Origin: Isotricha intestinalis
Taxonomy: Eukaryota; Ciliophora; Litostomatea; Vestibuliferida; Isotrichidae
Direction of reading: 5' to 3'
DNA length: 32,332 bases
Assembly: GCA_023807065.1 (NCBI GenBank)
Contig: JAJJLU010000550.1
Location: 1 to 32,332, forward strand
In this document: one piece after another, positions 1 to 8,007 of the stretch
How positions within the stretch are numbered: position 1 is the first letter of the stretch
Layout: each line of letters opens with the position of its first letter
Notes under the pieces: model-generated
What the model was told of the DNA's origin: nothing
Seen by the model: only the letters and a program-made list of their open reading frames with translations
Databases searched by the model: none
Position numbers and translations under genes: made by a program

Positions 1-1
1 T

Positions 2-745
2 AATGGGAAAGAATTAAATAAAACTATTAATCCTGATGAAGCTGTTGCATATGGAGCTGCTGTTCAAGCTGCTATTGTTTATAATGTTGAAGATGATGGT
101 TTAGAAAGATTAACTTTATTAGATGTTGCTCCCTTAAGTTTAGGTGTTGAAATTGTTGGTGATAAAATGTCCTTTATTATTCCTAGAAATACAACTATAC
201 CAACTAAAATTACTAAAAATTATACTACTTCCTATGATGATCAAACATTTATTAATTTTCCTGTTTATCAAGGTGAACATGATTATTCTAAAAGTAACCA
301 TTTATTAGGTAAGTTTTCTTTACAAAATATTAGAAAAGCTCCAAAAGGAGAAGTAAAAGTCGAAGTTACTTTTGAATTAGATATAAATTCTATTTTAAGA
401 GTTTCTGGCGTTGAAAAAGGAGGTAATAATGAAAAAGGGGGAATTACTATTAAATGTGATAATGATAGATTAACTGAACAAGAAATAGAAAGGTTAGTTC
501 AAAAGGCAGAAAAGATGAGAGAAGAAGATAGGAAAAAATTAGAAGTAATTTCTGCTAAATTAGAATTAGAAAATTATGTTTATGATTGCAAAAAAAAAGT
601 TAATAATTTAAATTCAGATAAAAAAAATAAAGTTTTAAAAAAATGTGAAGAAGAACTTGCTTGGATAAAAAATAATCAAGAAGCTACTATTGAACAATAT
701 AAACTTAGGAAAAAAGAATTTGAAAAATTTGATAATTCAATTTAA
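2..745 (+). CDS. HSP70-family chaperone, C-terminal part (5' end cut by window)
   Basis: The frame is open from base 2, so this is the 3' part of a larger gene; the ATG at 167 is internal. The first codons read as the end of the HSP70 ATPase domain (NPDEAVAYGAAVQAA), followed by the linker (DVAPLSLGVE), the substrate-binding beta domain (IPRNTTIPTK, VYQGEH) and the helical lid (RLTEQEIERLVQKAEK, then LKKCEEELAWI). HSP70 binds exposed hydrophobic segments of client proteins in an ATP-driven cycle. The protein stops just where the lid helices end in ordinary cytosolic HSP70 and lacks the Gly-rich tail and EEVD. The usual IPPAPRG strand reads NIRKAPKG. It is therefore a divergent paralogue; EEVD-binding TPR co-chaperones would not be expected to dock. 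The stop is TAA. Confidence 0.95.
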   Translation, partial: NGKELNKTINPDEAVAYGAAVQAAIVYNVEDDGLERLTLLDVAPLSLGVEIVGDKMSFIIPRNTTIPTKITKNYTTSYDDQTFINFPVYQGEHDYSKSNHLLGKFSLQNIRKAPKGEVKVEVTFELDINSILRVSGVEKGGNNEKGGITIKCDNDRLTEQEIERLVQKAEKMREEDRKKLEVISAKLELENYVYDCKKKVNNLNSDKKNKVLKKCEEELAWIKNNQEATIEQYKLRKKEFEKFDNSI

Positions 746-946
746 TTATTATTAAAATAACTAAAAAATTGATTTATAATTTTTAATATTTAAGTAAAAA
801 ACAATTTTTAATAACCAATGATTTCATCATAAATAAAGATATAATATTTATACTCAACAAATATGTAAAAATTAAAGCGTAGAAATAAATATTAATTTTC
901 TGTTTCATTTTTATTACTTCTTCTTTAATGAATTTCTAAATATTAT

Positions 947-2116
947 TTAATTAATTGAAATTAAAGGTTGAAAATATTTAAGGATTTTATCAATTATTGA
1001 ATCATTATTTTTATTTTTAATATTATCTTCAATTAAATTTGAAAACATTCTTCTACAACCATAACATAATTTTAAATTTAATTGACATTCTTTATTATTT
1101 AATTCACTATCTAATCCAAACTCCATAACACTATTTCCTTTATCATTGTTAGATAAACAAAATAAGCATTTATAATCATTTTTATATAAATTTAATTTTT
1201 CTATAGTATTAATAACAGAAGGAATTGAGTTTAATTTTTCACTTTGTAATTTAGTAAAAAAATTATTCACAATTACATTAGTCTTTTCATCTTTAATAAT
1301 TGGATAAATAATTTCAACTTTATTATAATGAAAATAATACATAATTTCTTTTGTAAAAAAATCTTGACAAGGTTTTAATATTTGTATTTTTCCATTTAAA
1401 TATGTATCATCTAAATGATCAATGTCATGTCTTATATCAATTCCTCTTCCCATTATAATTGATAAAAAAGAATCATTAACTAAACTTTGTCCATTATTTC
1501 CAAAAAATATTTTTGAAAAATTATATTTAATTGAGTAAAAGAAAATCAAATTTCTTGTTGTAATTTGTATAAATCTAGTTTTGAATCCTCCTTTATTTGG
1601 TAATTGTCCATATAAATTTAAATATTCATTTATTAAATCTAATTTAACTTCATTATCTAATTTTAAATTCTCATTGTTTAAATCCATAACATTTTCTAAA
1701 GAAATAATCTCATATTCAAAATTATATTTTTTACAAAGTGAATCAATAAAAATTTTTCTTTTGTTTTTTTCTTCTTCGATTAAATTTTTTTCTGTTAAAA
1801 ATAAAGAATCATCAACATATAAAACTTTCAATTTAAAAAATAATTTTTTATTTGACTTATTTTGAGTAAAACTTTTCCAAAACATATGAAGCATAGTCAT
1901 TGATGAATTTCCTCCGGAAATACATATAAGAACATAATCTTCATGTCTAATTTTACAACATGTTCTTAAATTTGCTCGAAATTTATGATTTATTATTTCA
2001 TAAAAGCAATCCAAACATAGAAATTTATTTCTATTATAGATTTTACTTTTTTGTTTACATTTTTCACATTCTGTTTTATCTTTTTGATTTTTTTCTTTTG
2101 GGGCATTTTTTTCCAT
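947..2116 (-). CDS. CTU2: Cytoplasmic tRNA 2-thiolation protein 2 (CTU2/NCS2-like)
   Basis: This 389-residue protein is the partner subunit of CTU1 in the cytosolic complex that thiolates wobble uridine-34 of tRNA Lys, Gln and Glu, using sulfur passed on by URM1. Visible features: an N-terminal Cys cluster (C17xxC20, C34xxC37) expected to bind zinc; a PP-loop-like SGGNSS at residues 67-72, which in CTU2 is usually less canonical than in CTU1; a central region with NNGQSLVNDS and GRGIDIRHD; and a C-terminal CxxC pair (C317/C320 and C351/C354, CYGCRR). It starts at an ATG and ends in TAA. It is 121 bp downstream of the CEP104-like gene on the same strand. A truncated, frameshifted copy of its last third lies on the other strand at 28971-29290, near the telomere. 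Confidence 0.9.
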   Translation of the reverse strand: MEKNAPKEKNQKDKTECEKCKQKSKIYNRNKFLCLDCFYEIINHKFRANLRTCCKIRHEDYVLICISGGNSSMTMLHMFWKSFTQNKSNKKLFFKLKVLYVDDSLFLTEKNLIEEEKNKRKIFIDSLCKKYNFEYEIISLENVMDLNNENLKLDNEVKLDLINEYLNLYGQLPNKGGFKTRFIQITTRNLIFFYSIKYNFSKIFFGNNGQSLVNDSFLSIIMGRGIDIRHDIDHLDDTYLNGKIQILKPCQDFFTKEIMYYFHYNKVEIIYPIIKDEKTNVIVNNFFTKLQSEKLNSIPSVINTIEKLNLYKNDYKCLFCLSNNDKGNSVMEFGLDSELNNKECQLNLKLCYGCRRMFSNLIEDNIKNKNNDSIIDKILKYFQPLISIN

Positions 2117-2237
2117 TAATTTTTAACTGATAAAATTTAATTTTTTAATAATTATATGGTAATAATTAATAAATTATTTATTAATTTTAAATTTCTTCAA
2201 TCATTATATCAATCATTATTCATTTTTTTTCTTCTGA

Positions 2238-3227
2238 TTAAATAATATTTTGTCCTTCAAATTCTTTGTTTTCTTCTAAATTTGAATTTCCTTTTTTAAT
2301 ATCTACTTCAGGGTTTTCCATATAATGATACATTTCATTTTTATTTATGTTAGGATTTAAGTTGTTATAGGGAATATTTGGGAATATATTTACATTAACT
2401 TTTTCAACAATATCTCTTAATTTTTCTATTTCTTTTTTCATTATGCCTGCTTTTTCATAATCTTCAACTTCAACTGCTTTTTTTTTAATATAATTTAAAT
2501 CATTAATTTTTCCTCCTAAAAATCTCACTCTATATAATATTTCGCTGAGTTTTTTAGCATTGTCAAAATATTCTCTTTTAATTAATTCATTTAATTGTTC
2601 CTTAATTATATAAATTTTATTCTTGCAAAGTTCATCATATTCTTTGTCTAAAATCTTTGGACTTGGAATATAATAATCTAAATTATCAATATGAAGTTCT
2701 ATTTCCTTTTCTCTATTAGGAAATAAAAGATTAATATTATCTTTTGTAAATTCATATCCTAAAAATTCTAATCCTGCTAAACCAACTTGATTGAATGGGT
2801 TATGAATATTATAAATACATTTATTAAAAACAATTTTTAAAATATAAACATTTTCATTTAAATTTATTGTTTTAAATTCTCTAACATTATAATCAGTTTT
2901 AAATAAAGAATCAGGAGAAACAAAACCAATTTTATCAAAAATTATTGAATGAATATCAATAAAAAAATCATTAAAATTTCTAGGAAAAAATTGATATAAC
3001 TCAACTTTACTTGGAATTTTAGTTTGATGAAATATAATATTTACTCTTCTTAAACGAATAGGTTGATTAAACTTAATTAAAATTTCTTGAGGATATTCAC
3101 AAAATTTTTTGGAAATCCAACCTTCGTTTGTTTCTTCTGAAATTAAAGATATTAAAGGATGTAATTCATCTTCTGATGTTACTCCTATAAAATGATAAGG
3201 AATTTTTGATAAAAATACTTTATTCAT
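2238..3227 (-). CDS. CEP104/FAP256-like ciliary tip protein, short form
   Basis: Residues 1 to about 165 match the N-terminal jelly-roll domain of CEP104 (PYHFIGVTSEDELHPL, EGWISKKFCEYPQE, RLRRVNIIFHQTKIPSKVEL). They are followed by a helical stretch with a UVR-like motif (EVEDYEKAGIMKKEIEKL, about residues 250-270). CEP104 caps ciliary microtubule plus ends and binds EB1 and tubulin. Family members of about 900 residues also carry a TOG domain and C-terminal zinc fingers. This protein ends at 329 residues with an Asn-rich tail, and only about 120 bp separate its stop from the next gene, so the TOG and zinc-finger parts are absent here. It may be a natural short paralogue or a gene split from its 3' half. 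Family assignment is firm; function of the short form is inferred. Confidence 0.85.
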   Translation of the reverse strand: MNKVFLSKIPYHFIGVTSEDELHPLISLISEETNEGWISKKFCEYPQEILIKFNQPIRLRRVNIIFHQTKIPSKVELYQFFPRNFNDFFIDIHSIIFDKIGFVSPDSLFKTDYNVREFKTINLNENVYILKIVFNKCIYNIHNPFNQVGLAGLEFLGYEFTKDNINLLFPNREKEIELHIDNLDYYIPSPKILDKEYDELCKNKIYIIKEQLNELIKREYFDNAKKLSEILYRVRFLGGKINDLNYIKKKAVEVEDYEKAGIMKKEIEKLRDIVEKVNVNIFPNIPYNNLNPNINKNEMYHYMENPEVDIKKGNSNLEENKEFEGQNII

Positions 3228-3655
3228 TTTGAGGAATATTTAATCTGTTAAAATTAAAAAAATAAAAATTTAAAATTATCATAATTAAATTTATATTTTT
3301 ATTTTATTCAATTAAAAATATTTATTTTAACTTAATTTATATAAAAAATATTAATTAATTGGTAATGGATAATATTAAATCCTTTTCTTGTAATGGATAA
3401 ATTGCAATAAAAATTTTAGTCCTTTAATGCTTCCTGAAAACTGGAAATGTGGAAAAAAATAAGAATTGACTAAATTATAAATATAAAATAAAACAAAAAT
3501 TTAAAACAAATATAATTCAATTAATTTATTAATCAAAAAAGATAGATACATAGGGGTCGATTGCTATCCTTAATCCCAATAATGTTTTCTATATTATGTT
3601 ATATTGTTTATTTTATTAATCCTTTTTTAATCTTTATTTAAAGAATTTTTCACCT
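3228..3655. other. Intergenic stretch, 428 bp
   Basis: No convincing gene is present. It contains two copies of TAATGGATAA (3363-3372 and 3391-3400) and a slightly more GC-rich patch at about 3540-3590 with a possible GATAG...CTATC hairpin. No tRNA fold or recognisable snRNA was seen. Confidence 0.5.
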
Positions 3656-5754
3656 TTATTTTTTAGAATATCTGTTAAAGAAATATTGATAAGCTTCTTC
3701 TACAAATTGTGGGAAATGTGTTCTATCATTTTTTTTCCTAGCTACACTACTTCCAAATCCTTTTATTAATAATTTACTTTTTTATCAAATTTATTAAATT
3801 TATTTAACTTTGTGATTTCCATATTTATTAAAAATGTTTTAATATTATCATTAATTTCATTTATATTAAAAAATCCATTTTTATTTTTTTCAAAATCTCT
3901 AAAATTTATTAAAAACTTTTCTGTATCTTTAAAATAATTATTTATATCTAAAAAATAAATGGCTTCTAATAAATTTATATTTTCCATTATTTTCCCAAAA
4001 AGATTTATTTCAATAAAACATCCTATATCAGAATTAATTGTATCATCAAATTCAAAAGATTTTCCATATTCTCCTTTACCTGTATATTTATAAATATATA
4101 ATCTAATAAAATTTGCAATTTTATGAATTAATATTATAATATAAGCAGCAAAAACACATATTTCAACTTCTATTTTATCTTCATTATTTTCAAAATTATT
4201 TTTTTATATAAATATTAAAAGTATATGGATTTATTTGTCCAACAAAATCATTAGTTTTAAAAGCATAAATATGAATTTTCTCTAGAAAAATATAATTTAA
4301 TGATTCTTCAGATATGAAATATTTTTCTTGTAAAATTGGAAAAGAATTAATAAATCATTTTTTTATACAAGAATTATTATCTAAAAATAATAGTTTAAAA
4401 AAGTTTAAGTATTTATCTTTATATTTACAAAAAAGAATATTTTTTGAAATTAAAGGGTACTTTATATATTTTTCATACATAAATCTCATTTTTTTTATTT
4501 CATCGAAATCATAATAATTTGAATTATAATTTTTATAATATTTGATAATTATTTCATCGTATATTATTAAATCATTATTTTTAATTCTATAATCATCTCC
4601 TTCTTTGAATTCGTTAAAATTTTTTTCATGATAATCTATTAAATCTGAAACTTTAAGATTTTCAAAATCATAATTAGAAAGAAAAAATATAAAATCATCT
4701 AAAATGTTTATATTGTTATTATCTTGATAATCAAATTCATATACTTTTTTAATGTTTTTGGAATATTATGTAAAAATATATTTAACTTTCTAAGATATAT
4801 ATTTTGGAATTTTGTAAAATAATCTTTTATTGAACTAAGACAATTTATATTTTTAATTGATTCTAAATGTAATTGAGATAATTTATTAATTTTTTCATTT
4901 GTTAAATCTGATAATTTTTGTTTGAACATTTCTTTTTTCTTTTCTAATTCAATTTCTTTTTCAATTTTATTTAATAATTCTTTATATCTATATTTTCATT
5001 TATTTTTAAAATTTGTTTTATTTGTTTTTTTAATTCAGAAATGTTGGTGTTTAGTAAATTTAATGAAGATTAATAATAAACATTATAAATCTGTTCATTG
5101 TTATATTTATTTGAATTGTTTGGATTATCATTATTATCTGATTTATTATTTAAATTATTAGTATTATCAGAATTATTATTAATCATATTATAATATAAGT
5201 CTGATTCTTTTTTATAATCATATATTTTTTTATTTAATATTAACATCCAATTATAATAAATTATCATAAAAATAATATCTTTCCTTTCTAAAGATATTTC
5301 TTTATTAAATTGATTAATTAATTCCTTTAATTCTTTTATATCATTAATAATAATTTCTTGAATTTCATATTTTATTAATATATCTTTTATATCATATTTT
5401 TTTAAGATATTAATAAAATCAAAGGTGTTTTTTTTTGAAATCATATTTAAATAAAGGTTTATATATTTCTTTTATGTCATTTAATCTCTGATTTTCAAAA
5501 TTAGCATTTTCTTTTAATATATTTAATAGATTAATGTTTGTGTTTTCATTATTAAAACCTTCTATTAATTTTTCTTCTATTATATTTTTATCAATTTCAT
5601 TTTTAAATAATTCTAAAATAGATCGACATAGATTAGTAGAATAATGAAAGATTAAATTTTCAGAACACTGTAATGTGACTTGAGGAAAGGAATTATTCTT
5701 ACATTTTATTGTTTGAACTGATTCATTTTTTTGTGTTAAATATTGATTCTCCAT
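3656..5754 (-). pseudogene. Broken gene of unknown family, about 690 codons, at least six lesions
   Basis: Reading from the ATG at 5754, coding-like sequence runs almost continuously to a TAA at 3656-3658, but only by changing frame. Lesions seen: frameshift in a 9-base T run (5428-5436 on the + strand); in-frame TAA at 5070-5072, with the same frame continuing as SSLNLLNTNISELKK; frameshift near 4990; frameshift at a T run (4745-4750); in-frame TGA at 4355-4357 with sense on both sides; frameshift at a T run (4199-4205); frameshift at a T run (3778-3783). The product starts MENQYLTQKNESVQ and ends QFVEEAYQYFFNRYSKK. Four pieces of 70-125 codons are open by themselves but are parts of one gene. 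The family is not recognised. Intact neighbours contain equally long homopolymers, so gene decay is more likely than sequencing error. Confidence 0.8.
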
Positions 5755-6472
5755 TTTTATTATATTTATTTTAGGTATTTAATTTCAAAAAATGAAATCA
5801 AAAAATTTTAAAAAAATAAATAATTATAATTATATGAAACATTATTCTAAAATCTAATTGAAGTCATGAATATTTATTTTCTTTTTCACATTCAAAAAAA
5901 ATTAATCCATTATTTTTAGGCTTTGTAAATTATAAAAGATTTAAAAACGCCAAAAAAGTACTTTTTCATTTTTTTCATTTTTATTTATTATAATCCCAAT
6001 ATAATTTACTTTTTTCTTTTCCTTATATATAAATATTTGATAAAATCATAAATTAAACTTATATTTATATGATTATTCTCATTTGGATTTTTATATCATA
6101 AAACATTTAAATTTATATGATATGATAATATATCATTATATTCATTAAGATTTGTTTTTGATTATGGAATTTTTAATAAATTTTTGTTTATGCTCTATAT
6201 CTTTGTTAATGTTTTTTAATAATTTCATTTATTTGAATAATCTTTTAATTATTTTGTTTATTTCTTCTCAATCAGAAATTATAAAATATTTATACAATAA
6301 TTGTAAATAACTTTATTTGTTTATCATTTTAATATGAAAAATCATGTTCTTCATTTAAATTATTTTTTTAAAAGTTTTATGAAATAATAATGATTTCTTA
6401 ATAAATCATTTTCATCCTTAAATCAAATTTTTTCATATTGTTATTAAAAAAATAATAATTAATTATATTTTA
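5755..6472. other. AT-rich divergent intergenic region
   Basis: This 718-bp stretch lies between the start of the broken gene (minus strand) and the start of the F-box gene (plus strand), so it should contain both promoters. I see no conserved motif or RNA gene. A hydrophobic 48-codon open frame at 6164-6310 is not convincing. Confidence 0.5.
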
Positions 6473-7945
6473 ATGGAAAAAAAAAGTAAAAATATAACAC
6501 AACCCAAAAAACAAAATTCAGAAAGACCAAAAACAAATAATATAAACAAACCTATTTCGAATCAAAAAACAAATTTAAATTTACGAAAAAATCTCAATTT
6601 AGAAAATCAAAAACCTCAATTAAAAATTAATAATAATAAAACATCATTAAATTCAAAAAATAAAATAGAAGTAGTTCCTTTTCAAAGGAATAAAAAATAT
6701 GCCTCAGTTAAAAAAAGATTTATAAAAGATAATTATTTATATACAATTGTATATTTTTTAGATTCAAAATCTTTATTAAATTTTATGTTATCTAACAAAC
6801 AATTTTATAGAATAGGTGTTGCATGTGATGATGTTTGGTATGATTTTTATATAAAAAAATTTTGTATTCCTCCAAAAGAACCAATTGATTATGAAAAGTT
6901 TAGAGCAAATTGGAGAAATAAGTTTATTGAAAAATCTAAAACAGTATCTCAAAAGAATTATGATGATTTAAAGAAAAAATTTTTAACAAAATATCAAAAA
7001 AATATTTATTCAGCTAAAAAAGATCATTATTATCTTACTAATAATTTATATAAACATTTGAAACCTTATTATTATATTTCAATAAATAATAAATTATTTC
7101 CTGTTAATTATATTTTAACTAATAAAATACTATCTCATATAAATTTTTTAATTCATTTTGATAATGATTATCAAGATTTAAATAAAATACAAAATATAAG
7201 ATTATTATTTAATGCAAAAGAAATAGGAGTTTATAATAGAATATTTGCAGATTATAATTTTAAACAAATCCATTTAAACATTACTGAAAATGATGGAATA
7301 ATAAATAAAATATTTAAAATTTATTATTATGAAGATTTAATAATATCAACATATGAAAAAAATTATATTTTCTTTATTAATATATCATTACCTATATGTA
7401 AAATTTGTGAAAGAGTATTTGATTATTTAAGAGGAATACATTCTTTTAATTTAGATTATTCATGTGATTGTGATAGTAAGTTTGGATTATATGATTATTC
7501 ATTATTAATCAATTTAAAATCTTGGAATAAAATTTATTTTTCCCTTTCTGTTACAACTTGTGATTTTAAAGAAGATGAAAATATGAATGATTTATTTTAT
7601 ATAAACGAATCTGTTATTGCAACAAGTAATAAAATTCAATTTGATATTAAATCACTTACAATGAAAGATATACTTGTGAATTTTCTTATTTTTGATATTG
7701 TTTTATTAACTTATAATGGAGATCATGTTTTATGTGAATCTAAACCTATAATATTGAGAAAAGATAATAATAGAGTTGATTATGATGAAAATGATTCAAA
7801 TCATTTTATCGCAATAATAAAAGAAAATAAATACAATATTATTTTTAAGTTTAATATAAATGAAGGAAAAAAATATTATGCTTTGGTTTATACTGAGTTA
7901 CGATTAAATAAAAAATATGTTGAAAGTATTTTTAAAAAATATTAA
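6473..7945 (+). CDS. F-box protein, possibly FBXO15-like
   Basis: This 490-residue protein has a basic, Asn/Lys/Gln-rich disordered N-terminus (residues 1-80). Next comes an F-box-like helical motif at about 86-130 (YLYTIVYFLDSKSLLNFMLS, then a core ending DDVWYDFYIKKF). A long C-terminal domain of about 350 residues follows, rich in beta strands, with Cys pairs (ICKICERVF, SCDCD). The F-box recruits a target-binding protein to an SCF ubiquitin ligase through SKP1. The combination of an F-box, a following Trp-containing linker (FRANWRNKF) and a large C-terminal domain recalls FBXO15, but I hold that name only tentatively. It starts at the first ATG and ends in TAA. Its 3' end faces that of the kinase gene, 62 bp away. 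Confidence 0.6.
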   Translation: MEKKSKNITQPKKQNSERPKTNNINKPISNQKTNLNLRKNLNLENQKPQLKINNNKTSLNSKNKIEVVPFQRNKKYASVKKRFIKDNYLYTIVYFLDSKSLLNFMLSNKQFYRIGVACDDVWYDFYIKKFCIPPKEPIDYEKFRANWRNKFIEKSKTVSQKNYDDLKKKFLTKYQKNIYSAKKDHYYLTNNLYKHLKPYYYISINNKLFPVNYILTNKILSHINFLIHFDNDYQDLNKIQNIRLLFNAKEIGVYNRIFADYNFKQIHLNITENDGIINKIFKIYYYEDLIISTYEKNYIFFINISLPICKICERVFDYLRGIHSFNLDYSCDCDSKFGLYDYSLLINLKSWNKIYFSLSVTTCDFKEDENMNDLFYINESVIATSNKIQFDIKSLTMKDILVNFLIFDIVLLTYNGDHVLCESKPIILRKDNNRVDYDENDSNHFIAIIKENKYNIIFKFNINEGKKYYALVYTELRLNKKYVESIFKKY

Positions 7946-8007
7946 AATAATTATTTTTTTGTTTTAATAAATTGAAAATAAAAAAAATAATCAATTAAAG
8001 TTAATTA

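Noticed and set aside
3540..3600. A possible small structured RNA or tRNA-like patch (GGGGTCGATTG, GATAG...CTATC)
   Set aside because: No cloverleaf, no T-arm consensus with matching stems, and no snRNA or snoRNA box could be placed; only a short hairpin is possible.
3656..5754. Programmed frameshifting of the Euplotes type, or introns, to explain the broken gene
   Set aside because: The shifts occur in plain A runs, not at AAA-TAA slippery stops; in-frame nonsense codons are also present. No GT...AG interval removes the lesions, and no other gene here has introns.
6164..6310. A 48-codon hydrophobic plus-strand frame (MEFLINFCLCSISLL...)
   Set aside because: Its composition is what random AT-rich sequence gives (Phe, Leu, Ile, Asn), with no homologue that I recognise and no supporting context.
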